Source: Pararoseomonas sp. SCSIO 73927 (lineage in GTDB: Bacteria; Pseudomonadota; Alphaproteobacteria; Acetobacterales; Acetobacteraceae). Taken from it: 64,000 nt of DNA. Shown piece by piece: positions 34,299-42,309 of the stretch. Below the pieces are notes generated by a model, which had not been told where the DNA came from, searched no databases, and saw only the letters and a list, made by a program, of their open reading frames with translations. A program made the translations under genes and the position numbers. The stretch's first letter is position 1, and the number at the start of each line of letters is the position of its first letter. The DNA lies in assembly GCF_037040815.1 (NCBI RefSeq), contig NZ_CP146232.1:1544501-1608500 (forward strand). The letters run 5' to 3'.

Positions 34299-35852
34299 TC
34301 ATTCGTCGTGTCCGGCGGCCTGCCCGACGGCGTCCCTTCCGGTCAGGTTGGCGAGGAGAAGGACGGGCTGCAGCGCCTGCGCTAGGCCTTCGATCGGCAG
34401 CGCCGCAGAGAGGCGGAGGAAGCGCTGCTCCAGGTCCTCGTAGCTCGATGCCATCTCGACCTCGCGCCGGATGGCGTTGAGCACCGCTTCCTGCGACGGC
34501 GCGGCGGCGACAGCCAGGCGGGCCACCAGCTCATCGAGCGGGCCGGCACCGTCGGCGCGGGCATGCTCCACGAGCCGGAGCTGGGGCGGGCCGGCGACGC
34601 GCGGCGGCGCGGGCGGCTCCGGGGCGGCCTTGCGCTGGTAGTGGTCCCCGTAGGTTTCCGAGACGTGGGCGTCGGTGGGCTCGAAGCCCATGTCGAAGAG
34701 CGCCTTGTCGAGATCGGACTGCGCCTTCAGGTCCACCTGCTCCGGCGCGCGGCGCCAGATGTCGGGCACCGCTGCGCCGGGCAGGTTCAGCTCCACGATC
34801 CAGCGCACGACCTGGCTCTTCAGCTCCGCCGAGAGCAGGTCCGCGTCACCGTCCGCCAGCTCCTGGCGCACGTCGTCGTGGACCTCGCCCAGGGAGCGCG
34901 CGCCCTTGTCCCCGGCCTCGGTGGTCAGGGTCTCGCCGAGGACGATCTTGGAGATCTCCGCGTCCATGACGGACACCAGCGCGGCGTGTCCGCCGTCCGG
35001 CCCGGTCATCTTCGTCTCCAGGAGCTTCACCAGCGAGCCCTGGGGCACGACGAGGCCGCCGCTCTGGCCGAGGTCGGCGAGGGCGGCGAGCAGCTCCTGC
35101 CGCTCGTTCCGCGGTGTCCCCGTCGGGTACTCGGCGTAGGGGAAGGGCTGGCCGAAGCGCTCCAGCGCCTTGTGCCAGAGCGCGACGCCGTTGCGCTTGA
35201 AGTAGACGGGCCAGAAGAGGTCGTGCCCGAGGCCGCGGCCATAGGGGTCCTCATTCTCCTCCGCCCAGTAGCGGGCGACGATGAACTTGCGGTCCGGTAG
35301 CGGGATGCCGTGCAGGGGCTCATCCCAGGTCAGCATTCGAAGCTCGCCCTGCAGGCCGAAACGGAACCGCCGGGCGTTCCGCACCTTCACCGAGGCGGGC
35401 ACGATCCAGGGCGTGGCGGACGGCGACGGCTTGCCTTCGCGCTCATCCTCCGGCCGGGGGTCCACGACCAGGTCGGCCGCTTCCCACATGACCTCCGCGA
35501 CCGCGTAGCCGTTCAGCACGGCGGCCAGGAGGCCGAGGCAGAGGCGGTCAAACCCGAAGCGGCGGAGCGCCACGCGGACCAGCTCGGCGGCCAGCAGGTC
35601 GTCCGGCTGCGTCCCGCCGGCCTCGACCGTCCACTCGCGAGCGATGACGGCCGCACGGCGCTTGCGGAGGACGGAGCCGGCGTGCCCGTCCCGCGCCAGG
35701 TCCTGGTAGATCTTGAGGCCGTCCTGCCCGCCGCGCCGCGCCAGGATGTCGTCGCGCGGGGCCAGGGTGAAGCCCGGCATTGGCGCGGTGACGTCGCGCG
35801 CGATCGTCGCGATCTCGACCTGCAGCGGCGCGGGGACAGCGGCCTTGGCCAT
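34299..35852 (-). CDS. Portal protein (DUF935 family, Mu gp29)
   Basis: 517 aa. Motifs RDDILARRGGQDGLKIYQDLARDGHAGSVL-type start, FKRNGVALWHKALERFGQPF, and VLGETLTTEAGDKGARSLGEVHDDVRQELADGDADLL are diagnostic. Forms the dodecameric channel at the head vertex. One base after the Acb2-like stop. Confidence 0.94.
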   Translation of the reverse strand: MAKAAVPAPLQVEIATIARDVTAPMPGFTLAPRDDILARRGGQDGLKIYQDLARDGHAGSVLRKRRAAVIAREWTVEAGGTQPDDLLAAELVRVALRRFGFDRLCLGLLAAVLNGYAVAEVMWEAADLVVDPRPEDEREGKPSPSATPWIVPASVKVRNARRFRFGLQGELRMLTWDEPLHGIPLPDRKFIVARYWAEENEDPYGRGLGHDLFWPVYFKRNGVALWHKALERFGQPFPYAEYPTGTPRNERQELLAALADLGQSGGLVVPQGSLVKLLETKMTGPDGGHAALVSVMDAEISKIVLGETLTTEAGDKGARSLGEVHDDVRQELADGDADLLSAELKSQVVRWIVELNLPGAAVPDIWRRAPEQVDLKAQSDLDKALFDMGFEPTDAHVSETYGDHYQRKAAPEPPAPPRVAGPPQLRLVEHARADGAGPLDELVARLAVAAAPSQEAVLNAIRREVEMASSYEDLEQRFLRLSAALPIEGLAQALQPVLLLANLTGRDAVGQAAGHDE

Positions 35853-35853
35853 C

Positions 35854-36075
35854 TCAGAAGCCCGTCGGCTTCGCGATCGAGCGGTTCAGGGCCATGAACC
35901 CCTGCTGCAGCTCCGTCGCGGCGATGCTCGCCCAGCGGGGGTCAGCGCCGCTGGCTCGCACCTGGTCGACCAGCTCGCCCACCTGATTGGCGAGTGCCTT
36001 TACCTTGTTGATCTGCTCCACCTCTTCGGGGCTGAGCTGGCGATAGCCGGAGATCGGCGGGGACGTCTGATCCAA
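35854..36075 (-). CDS. Acb2/Tad1-domain anti-CBASS (cyclic nucleotide sponge) protein
   Basis: 73 aa from a TTG start at 36075 supported by TAGGAG seven bases upstream; a longer reading from 36123 would overlap the terminase and lacks a ribosome site. SGYRQLSPEEVEQINKVKAL, DPRWASIAATELQQGFMAL and the final RSIAKPTGF match the small helical-hairpin family that includes Acb2, which binds cyclic di- and trinucleotides and blocks CBASS immunity. With this start Tyr is residue 11 and Lys residue 26, the ligand-binding positions I recall for Acb2. It sits between terminase and portal, a hot spot for such genes. Confidence 0.8.
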   Translation of the reverse strand: MDQTSPPISGYRQLSPEEVEQINKVKALANQVGELVDQVRASGADPRWASIAATELQQGFMALNRSIAKPTGF

Positions 36076-36085
36076 GGGGCTTCTC

Positions 36086-37717
36086 CTACCCAACGTAGTC
36101 AGCGAGCGACGTCCGGCCGCCAAGGCCGAGGAAGTCGCGAATGGAGGGAGGCAGCGGCGCGGCGGATGGCAGGGTGTCGTGCTCGGTGCTGCCCACCTCC
36201 CGGCCGGCGGCGTAGAAGCTGATGGCGCCGGCGACGGCGGCGTCGCCGTGACGCTGGCCTCCTGCCTTGTCCTTGTCCTCGCCCTTCGCGAAGGTCCGCT
36301 TCTCCGGGATGCGCGGCACGCCGCGCACCAGGGTGATCTGGCGGAAGTCGTCGACGACCTGGTCGTCGGCGGGAAGATCGAAGCTGGCGTCCTCGAAGGC
36401 CGCCTTCAGCTTCGGCATCTGGTCGCGGTACCAGCCCTCGGTGAGGTGCAGCATCTCGATCCGGTGAGCGCCGTAGCGCTGCATCGCGCGCTCGGCGAGG
36501 TAGCCGCCGTTGCCGCCAGCGTCGAGCACGCCGGAGGTGAAGCGCGGCAGGCGGTCGCAGATGTAGAACAGGATCTCGCGCTGCTGCTCGTAGGGGACGT
36601 TTCGCAGCTCGGCGATGAAGGGCGTGTGCCGGCGGAGATCGTGCCGGACCTGGAGCGGCCACATGACCGTCAGGTCGCCGACCCGGGCGAAGTCCTGCCC
36701 GAAGGCGGAGCGGAGCAGGGGATCCAGGAGGCGCAGCAGCGGCCCCAGCTCCTCCTCGCACCACGCAAAGGCCTCGCGGGTGCGGACATGGTCGGGCTTG
36801 TGAACGAAGTCCGCCTCGCAGCGCCAGCGGCGGACAGGGATCTCGCGGCTGGTGCGGGCCTCGATCAGGCTGAGGGGGAGGAACTTGCCGCCGCCGCTGG
36901 ACGGGATGGCGTCCAACTCCTCGCCGGCGCCGGTCCCGTAAAAGGCGCGGATCTTCGCCCGGAAGGCGGCCTCCGTCTCGATCGAGTACTCCATCCCACG
37001 CACTAGGCAGATGCGGGCATAGAGGCCCTGCTCAATCGCCTCGTCGAAGGCGATCCGGACCACCTTGTACGGGTTCTTCTCCGCCCGGGCGTCCTTGATC
37101 AGCTCGTTGAAGTAGTTCTCCTCCCCGTCGTGGGTGGAAATGATGAGTACCTTCCCGCCCCACATCAGCAGCGCGATCGCGGCCTTAATCAGCTCGGCCA
37201 GGGCCTCGTGGAAGGCAGCCTCGTCAATGATGACGAAGCCCTGACGGCCACGGAGAGAGCGGGGGCGGGAGGAGAGGGCGACGATCTCGAAACCGCTCGC
37301 GAAGGCGATGCGGAACGCCTGGATATGCCGGGTATCCTCGCCCTTCTTCCGGTCCTCGAAAAGAAACTCCGCGACCGTCGTCGCGGCCTCGTCGAAGGCG
37401 GCCGCCCACATAGCGCAGACGTCGATGAACTCCCGCGCCATCTCCAGGTTGTAGCCGATGTAGAAGGTGTCCATGCCGCGTTCGGAGCGCTTCGCTGCCG
37501 AGAGCAGGACTGCCTTCGACCCCACCCCCCATGTGGCCCCGATGCGACGGCTCTTCTCGCAGATGACGACCTCGTTCCGCTCGATCTCCTCCACTAGAGC
37601 GGCTTGGTAGGGAAGCAGCACGCCCTCCTCAAAACCGCCGAGGAGGCCTACGGCGGACATGGTCATGGCTTCGGCGCGGTGCCGCTTCCACTCCTCCTCG
37701 GTGATGAGCGTGCTCAT
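36086..37717 (-). CDS. Terminase large subunit (Mu gp28-like)
   Basis: 543 aa packaging motor. Walker A-like EKSRRIGATWG (54-64), Walker B VIIDEA (162-167), and a RNase H-like nuclease region ending with FTSGVLDAGGNGGYLAERAM. The C-terminus is cut-resistant to reading in other frames. Overlaps DUF3486 by four bases. Confidence 0.95.
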   Translation of the reverse strand: MSTLITEEEWKRHRAEAMTMSAVGLLGGFEEGVLLPYQAALVEEIERNEVVICEKSRRIGATWGVGSKAVLLSAAKRSERGMDTFYIGYNLEMAREFIDVCAMWAAAFDEAATTVAEFLFEDRKKGEDTRHIQAFRIAFASGFEIVALSSRPRSLRGRQGFVIIDEAAFHEALAELIKAAIALLMWGGKVLIISTHDGEENYFNELIKDARAEKNPYKVVRIAFDEAIEQGLYARICLVRGMEYSIETEAAFRAKIRAFYGTGAGEELDAIPSSGGGKFLPLSLIEARTSREIPVRRWRCEADFVHKPDHVRTREAFAWCEEELGPLLRLLDPLLRSAFGQDFARVGDLTVMWPLQVRHDLRRHTPFIAELRNVPYEQQREILFYICDRLPRFTSGVLDAGGNGGYLAERAMQRYGAHRIEMLHLTEGWYRDQMPKLKAAFEDASFDLPADDQVVDDFRQITLVRGVPRIPEKRTFAKGEDKDKAGGQRHGDAAVAGAISFYAAGREVGSTEHDTLPSAAPLPPSIRDFLGLGGRTSLADYVG

Positions 37718-38274
37718 GGTGCTGCCTTCAGCCCTAGGATCTTCCGCTTGATCTTGTCGATCATGTCTCCCGAGAGGCCTGCCTCCTGCCCAGCCTCCTC
37801 GGCCGAGGCGGCGGCCTCGCGCTTCGCCTTCTCCGCCGCCCGCTTCTCGATACTCTCTCTCAGCGCGGCGTCGTGACGGCTGGTGCGGACTAGGCGCTCC
37901 AGCGTCTGGGCGATGGTGAGGGAGGACTTCGCGTCCGGCTTCGGCGCGTCCTCGCCCTCCTCCCCCTCACAGTTCAGGATGTCGAAGAGGTCTACCTCCA
38001 CCGACTTGATCAAGTGGCGGAGAAGCTTGTTCTCGGGATCCGAGCCGAAGTCACGCTCAAGGGCTTGCGCGACGAACTCCGCCCGCCGGCGATTCTCGGC
38101 CAGCTTGTTGACCCGCTGGGTGTAGCGCCCCAGCGCCGAGCGCGAGATCTCGCGCACCTCCAGCGAGGCGAGATGCGCCATGATCTCGTCCAGCGACCGG
38201 CCTTCGTCGAGAAGGCGGCCGATCTGCTCCCGGATCTCGGGTCCGAGCCGGTCGACCGAGGATGGGCGTCCCAT
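37714..38274 (-). CDS. DUF3486 small terminase subunit (Mu gp27-like)
   Basis: 186 aa. N-terminal HTH: MGRPSSVDRLGPEIREQIGRLL and SRSALGRYTQRVNKL; the C-terminal part is a long charged helix. In Mu relatives this is the terminase small subunit. Immediately upstream of the large subunit, with a four-base overlap. Confidence 0.92.
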   Translation of the reverse strand: MGRPSSVDRLGPEIREQIGRLLDEGRSLDEIMAHLASLEVREISRSALGRYTQRVNKLAENRRRAEFVAQALERDFGSDPENKLLRHLIKSVEVDLFDILNCEGEEGEDAPKPDAKSSLTIAQTLERLVRTSRHDAALRESIEKRAAEKAKREAAASAEEAGQEAGLSGDMIDKIKRKILGLKAAP

Positions 38275-38280
38275 GCCGGC

Positions 38281-38586
38281 CTACCGCGGTTCCGGGCGAC
38301 GGACACCAGGATGGGGCGCGCCCTCGGCCACCTCCTTCCCCGCCCTGGTCAGCACGCCGATCTGCGTCTCGACCCCGTCGCTGTGATCCTTTTCGATCCG
38401 CACGAGGCCGTGCTCGGCCAGCCAGCCCAGCTCGGCCTGGATGACGGTGACCCGGTGCGCGCCCCGCCCCAGCCCCTTCAGCGAAAGGCGGAGCACGTCA
38501 TCCGAGAGCTTGTAGCCCGGCTCCCGCATCAGCAGGTCGAGGATCACGCCGCGCCGATCGGCGGCCAGCTCTTCCGCGAGGCTCAC
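38281..38586 (-). CDS. VpaChn25_0724-family phage protein, winged-helix-like
   Basis: 101 aa. AADRRGVILDLLMREPGYKLSDD and IQAELGWLAEHGLVRIE form a winged-helix pattern, and the C-terminal HPGVRRPEPR is typical of this small Mu-phage family. GTG start at 38586 overlaps the Gp26-like stop. Role unknown; always next to the small terminase. Confidence 0.83.
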   Translation of the reverse strand: MSLAEELAADRRGVILDLLMREPGYKLSDDVLRLSLKGLGRGAHRVTVIQAELGWLAEHGLVRIEKDHSDGVETQIGVLTRAGKEVAEGAPHPGVRRPEPR

Positions 38587-39017
38587 GCCCTGCTCCCTCC
38601 CTGCAGAAGTGTCTGGAGCAGGATCTCCTGACGACGATCGATCCCCTCCAGCAGCTCGCTGTGCCCCTTCACCGTGGCACCCAGAGCGGCGTTCTGCTGG
38701 AGCAGATCCTTCACGTCGTGACGGATGGTCTTCACGTCCTCCTTGGTTGGCAGGGTGTGGACGAGTTCCTCCAGTTCGACGGTGCGCGCCGTGAGCTGCG
38801 CCACGTCGGTTTTCACCGAGCCGACATCGGCCTTGACGCCATCGACTGATGCCTGGACCCGGTTCAAATCGGAGTGCTCGACGAAGACGCCGGCCAGGTT
38901 CTGACGGAGCCAGGCGCGAACGACGAAGCCGATGACCGTGCCGACGGCGAGCGCGAACATCGTCAGCCCGCCCAGGTCGCGCCAGCTGAAGTCGGGGACG
39001 AGGTCGGCCATGGTCAC
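38583..39017 (-). CDS. DUF2730 (Mu gp26-like) membrane coiled-coil protein
   Basis: 144 aa. One transmembrane helix (GLTMFALAVGTVIGFVVRAW, 16-35), then a long coiled coil (about 55-135). This fits DUF2730. In the lysis region, so a spanin-like or holin-associated role is possible but unproven. Confidence 0.83.
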   Translation of the reverse strand: MTMADLVPDFSWRDLGGLTMFALAVGTVIGFVVRAWLRQNLAGVFVEHSDLNRVQASVDGVKADVGSVKTDVAQLTARTVELEELVHTLPTKEDVKTIRHDVKDLLQQNAALGATVKGHSELLEGIDRRQEILLQTLLQGGSRA

Positions 39018-39556
39018 GAGAGCGCCGGAGCGGCCTCACCGCGCTGTACGACATCGCCAGCCATCGCCTCCAGGCGCTTGCCGACCATGCGCCGGGCGTC
39101 GTCGGCGGAGAGGCGGAAGTGACCCAGGCCGCCCGGCACCTGCCGGTCGAGGTAGGAGATCGCGTCCAACTCCACCTCGGCGCGGGCACCGAGCGCCTTG
39201 AGGTCCGCCCCCGGCGGAAGGGTCGCGAGGACACCGAGCGGGCCCAGGCGCGCGAAGGCGGCCTTTACCGCGATGTCGAGGACCGGCAGGACGTAGTCAC
39301 GTACGCGCTGATCGTTCTCCAGGCCCTTCGTCTTGATCCAGGTGTTCAGCCATTCCCGGAACAGCCAGAGGCCGACCGCGGCGGCAACCATGCCGGCGAA
39401 AGAGTTCGCCCACAGCAGGAAGGTGCTTCCCCCGCCCTCGGGCACCGGCGGCACTCCGAGCGTTGCCGCCAGGGCCGGCAGCACGAAGAGGACCGGCGCG
39501 AGCGCCAGGAGCATGATCAGCAGCGGCAGCAGCCGGAGCCAGAGGTGACGCTTCAC
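39014..39556 (-). CDS. Membrane protein in the lysis module, candidate holin
   Basis: 180 aa. Two membrane segments (about 8-32, LLPLLIMLLALAPVLFVLP, and 48-67, WANSFAGMVAAAVGLWLF), then a soluble C-terminal domain. GTG start at 39556 overlaps the endolysin stop (GTGA), the usual coupling of holin and endolysin. The long C-terminal domain is larger than in classical holins, so the call is by position. Confidence 0.6.
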   Translation of the reverse strand: MKRHLWLRLLPLLIMLLALAPVLFVLPALAATLGVPPVPEGGGSTFLLWANSFAGMVAAAVGLWLFREWLNTWIKTKGLENDQRVRDYVLPVLDIAVKAAFARLGPLGVLATLPPGADLKALGARAEVELDAISYLDRQVPGGLGHFRLSADDARRMVGKRLEAMAGDVVQRGEAAPALS

Positions 39557-40131
39557 GGGGAGGTCTCCGGGACGGGCGGGAGGTAGGCCGCGCAGAGGAT
39601 CGAGAGGGCGGAGCAACGGCGCATCCAGCCGAGGCCGAAAGTGCCGAAGGTGCTGAGGGTCGCGTGGTGGACCATCCGGCGGGCCTGGAACTCGGCCAGC
39701 AACTGGCGCGGGCTGGCGGCAGCGACGGAGACGAGGGTCAGCGGGCCGAGCGCGCCATCCACCCGGGCGCCGACGGCGGCCTGCAGCCAGCGTATGGCGC
39801 GATCGGGCCCGCAGTTCACCGCGGCATCGGCCGCCGCGATTGCAATCGAAGCGGGCAGCTCGGGCCCGCGCACCTTCAGGTAGAAGTCGGCGTCGTAGAT
39901 CTCCGCCGCGACCGCAGGCGTGATGAGGCGGATGTCGGCCGCGTCGACGTCGCCGTCGGCGTCGAGGTCCAACAGTCGCCCCTTGGACTTGGCGTAGCGA
40001 AGACTGATGCCGCGGTTGGTGATGCCGCCGGGGTCAGAGGGGTGATCGACGAGCGCGCCCTCACGCTCGAACACGAAGCCCATGAAGGCATCTCGGGCGG
40101 GCAGGAGGGCAGAAAGGGCCGGGGAATCCAT
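39553..40131 (-). CDS. Endolysin, glycoside hydrolase 108 family (N-acetylmuramidase)
   Basis: About 192 aa. FEREGALVDHPSDPGGITNRGIS is broken over two motifs, with catalytic Glu in EREG and DPGG; AAEIYDADFYLKVRGPELP and GPDRAIRWLQAAVG complete the family. ATG at 40131 is preferred; an upstream TTG at 40152 is possible, and neither has a clear ribosome site. Cleaves peptidoglycan for lysis. First gene after the dyad at 40164. Confidence 0.9.
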   Translation of the reverse strand: MDSPALSALLPARDAFMGFVFEREGALVDHPSDPGGITNRGISLRYAKSKGRLLDLDADGDVDAADIRLITPAVAAEIYDADFYLKVRGPELPASIAIAAADAAVNCGPDRAIRWLQAAVGARVDGALGPLTLVSVAAASPRQLLAEFQARRMVHHATLSTFGTFGLGWMRRCSALSILCAAYLPPVPETSP

Positions 40132-40163
40132 GGCGCAACAGTGGTCGCGCAAGGCGGGATGAA

Positions 40164-40189
40164 GTCATGCCCCCCGGCGTGGGCATGAC
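40164..40189. promoter_or_regulatory. Perfect 9-bp dyad GTCATGCCC/GGGCATGAC before the lysis genes
   Basis: Arms at 40164-40172 and 40181-40189, loop of 8, in the 62-bp gap between the Mor-like gene and the endolysin gene. It shares CATGCCC-n8-GGGC with 32289-32307. Candidate Mor binding site for the middle/late promoter, or a terminator of the early operon. No T-run follows. Confidence 0.55.
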
Positions 40190-40193
40190 GATC

Positions 40194-40556
40194 TCAGGGG
40201 CTGAAGAGTTCGGCCTGGGCGCTGCGAGGCGCTGGGCGGAGCATGCGCTCAATCGCGCCCTCCGTCACTCCGAGAGCACGGGCGATCTGGGGATTGGTCG
40301 CCCCATAGTGGCGCAGGATGGCCGCACGCCAAGCGCGCGCGAGCGGCACCTTCAGGTAGGTGCCGGCCATGCGGCTGGACAGCGCCAGTGCCGCCGGAAG
40401 GCCGACGGCACCGGTCAGGACACTTCCCTCAACGGGCCTCTCGGGAATGAAGAGCCGCGTGCCCCCGTGCGTCTCGATCAGCCGCAGCAGCGCTTCACGC
40501 CCGATGAGATCGGCGATCGGCGAAAGCTCGGCAGGGACGGCGGGCGGCGGTCTCAT
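40194..40556 (-). CDS. Mor transcription activator family protein
   Basis: 120 aa. Dimerisation part LIGREALLRLIETHGGTRLFIPERP and HTH part YGATNPQIARALGVTEGAIERML are those of the Mor/C activators of Mu. It is the last gene of the early operon, where Mor belongs; no separate C gene was found, so Mor may switch on all later genes. Confidence 0.9.
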   Translation of the reverse strand: MRPPPAVPAELSPIADLIGREALLRLIETHGGTRLFIPERPVEGSVLTGAVGLPAALALSSRMAGTYLKVPLARAWRAAILRHYGATNPQIARALGVTEGAIERMLRPAPRSAQAELFSP

Positions 40557-40759
40557 CTCGGCGGTGTGGCTGCTCGTGTGAAGGCTTCATGGAATGCCGC
40601 ATCGACCGCGATCAAGGCCTTCACCGATGCGGCGATGAACTCCTGGTAGAACCTCTGGAACGGCGACGGAGGAGCCTGCGTTGCGGCCTTCTGTAGCACT
40701 GCGCGCTCGCGACGTGCGAGACGACGTCGACGACTACGACGCGGGCGACGGTGGCCCAT
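40553..40759 (-). CDS. Small basic hypothetical phage protein
   Basis: 68 aa. Very basic N-terminus (GHRRPRRSRRRRLARRER), then an amphipathic helix (FYQEFIAASVKALIAVDAAFHEAF). Coupled to both neighbours (TGATG and ATGA). No family recognised; nucleic-acid binding is possible from charge only. Confidence 0.58.
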   Translation of the reverse strand: MGHRRPRRSRRRRLARRERAVLQKAATQAPPSPFQRFYQEFIAASVKALIAVDAAFHEAFTRAATPPR

Positions 40760-41253
40760 CAGGCGACGACCTGACGCTGCGCGCGGCTAAGCCAGGCCTT
40801 GAGCCCTTCCAGGACCTTGTTCGCCAGCTCAGGAGTGAGGAACTGGACGTCGTCGACGCCGCCCGTCTGCCGCCGCACGAAGGCCCGGAGCGCCGCGCGA
40901 TCGGCCTCCTCGTTCTCTACCTCCTCCCGGTAGGGGCGGAGGTCCGCCCAGACCGCGACGATCATGCGGATTTGCCGGCGGTGATCCGGCCGGCCTTTCG
41001 TGGCCGTGAAGCCGAGACGCTTGAACTCCTGCAGCACGCGGTCGAGCTGGGAGGCGGAGGCGCCCTTCGAGGTCTCCTGCCCGATCAGCCGGCGCAGCAG
41101 GTCCCGGTAGCTATCGTCGGTGAGGCCCAGCTGCTTCTTCGCAACGTGGATCTTCGCGATCAGAACCTTCGGGTCAGCGCCGCGCGCGCTGCCCTCCGGC
41201 GGGCGGGCGTGGGCGAGGCGCGGCATGCGCCCCGAGGCCATACGGTCGGTCAT
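40759..41253 (-). CDS. GemA-like phage regulatory protein (gp16, DUF1018)
   Basis: 164 aa. KVLIAKIHVAKKQLGLTDDSYRDLLRRL is the DUF1018 signature, followed by LDRVLQEFKRLGF. In Mu this protein alters host gene expression and DNA topology. Start ATG 41253 overlaps the DUF5131 stop. Confidence 0.88.
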   Translation of the reverse strand: MTDRMASGRMPRLAHARPPEGSARGADPKVLIAKIHVAKKQLGLTDDSYRDLLRRLIGQETSKGASASQLDRVLQEFKRLGFTATKGRPDHRRQIRMIVAVWADLRPYREEVENEEADRAALRAFVRRQTGGVDDVQFLTPELANKVLEGLKAWLSRAQRQVVA

Positions 41254-41990
41254 GGGCGGATCATCTCCGGCAGAGGGATGTCGAGGTGTTCGCGGCCGTC
41301 GAGCAGGCGGCCTCCGGCCTTCGCCGAGGCCCCGCCCCACTGCTTGAAGTGGAAGGGAACAGCCTTCCCCGCGCACTGGTCGCGGAGGCTGCGCGCCCAG
41401 GCCGGATCCATGGGGCGTGCCCCAGGCCCGCTCTCACCCCCGCAGATGACCCATTTGAGTTCCCAGCCGAGGTAGTCCGGGAGCCAGACGGGCCCGAGCA
41501 GCGGCTCGCACGACACGAAGTGCAGGACCGCCGGGACCTTGGTCAGGGCCCACAGCCGGCGATCCGCCTCGTCTTGGTTCTCCGCAGTTGTGCCCAGCCA
41601 CACGTTCGGCCATCCCTTGCCCCAGCCGGCGGGGAGCATCTTCCGGATGTTCTGCGGCCGCTTCGTCAACAGCAGCCAGTCCAGCCAGGGCGTCTCCGCG
41701 ATGACGCGCCAGAAGTCGGCGCCGATCGCCTGGTCCACCTGGTTGTCAAACGGGTCCATCAGGGACGGGAACACGCGCCGCCGAACGCCTGCCGCCGCAG
41801 CCGCCGCGTTCAGCTTCGCGGGGATGCGCCAGTTCGCCGCGCTGGTCCGGCGCCGCTCCGAGAAGTCGCGCCCCCAACGCTTCGCCCAGGCTTCGGCGTA
41901 GCAGTGATCGCAGGCCGGGGAGACGGCGGTGCAGCCGATCCACGGGTTCCAAGTGTGATCGGCCCAGGAAATCCCTGTCGTCTCAGCCAT
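41250..41990 (-). CDS. DUF5131 (phage Gp37/Gp68) radical-SAM-like protein
   Basis: 246 aa. ISWADHTWNPWIGC, then SPACDHCYAEAWAKR: three cysteines in a C-x7-C-x2-C array after the start, resembling a radical SAM cluster site. LLLTKRPQNI, GTTAENQDEADRR and WVICGGESGPGARPM are the family core. Function has not been established in the family. Overlaps the DUF4326 stop by 8 bp. Confidence 0.87.
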   Translation of the reverse strand: MAETTGISWADHTWNPWIGCTAVSPACDHCYAEAWAKRWGRDFSERRRTSAANWRIPAKLNAAAAAAGVRRRVFPSLMDPFDNQVDQAIGADFWRVIAETPWLDWLLLTKRPQNIRKMLPAGWGKGWPNVWLGTTAENQDEADRRLWALTKVPAVLHFVSCEPLLGPVWLPDYLGWELKWVICGGESGPGARPMDPAWARSLRDQCAGKAVPFHFKQWGGASAKAGGRLLDGREHLDIPLPEMIRP

Positions 41991-42309
41991 TGGACAGCTC
42001 CAGGAGGGTGTCGGCATGGCACGACGCGTCGAGGCGACACCAGCACGCCAGGTTCTTGCCGCGGAGCCAGCCGAGGTCGCGCAGCACCTGGCGCCGTCGG
42101 AAGGTCACGTCCCCGGGCAGGACCACCCGGCAGTCCAGCATGGCCGTGGAGCGCATCCCGCCAGTGAGCCAGACGCGGTGCATCGCCACAGCGACACGGC
42201 TCTCCGCGTGCGCGAAGGGGTTCCCGAACAGGCCGGGGCGTGCCACCCGCACGGTGTTCTCCGGCATGCTCCAGCCGCCCTTGCGCGAGAGGCGCACCCG
42301 CTCAGCCAC
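41983..42309 (-). CDS. DUF4326 domain protein
   Basis: 108 aa. RLSRKGGWSMPENTVRVARP, GNPF, then LRGKNLACWCRLDASCHADTLLEL: the last is the DUF4326 Cys/His motif, likely metal binding. Common in phages of Alphaproteobacteria; function unknown. Overlaps DUF2786 and DUF5131 genes. Confidence 0.87.
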   Translation of the reverse strand: MAERVRLSRKGGWSMPENTVRVARPGLFGNPFAHAESRVAVAMHRVWLTGGMRSTAMLDCRVVLPGDVTFRRRQVLRDLGWLRGKNLACWCRLDASCHADTLLELSNG

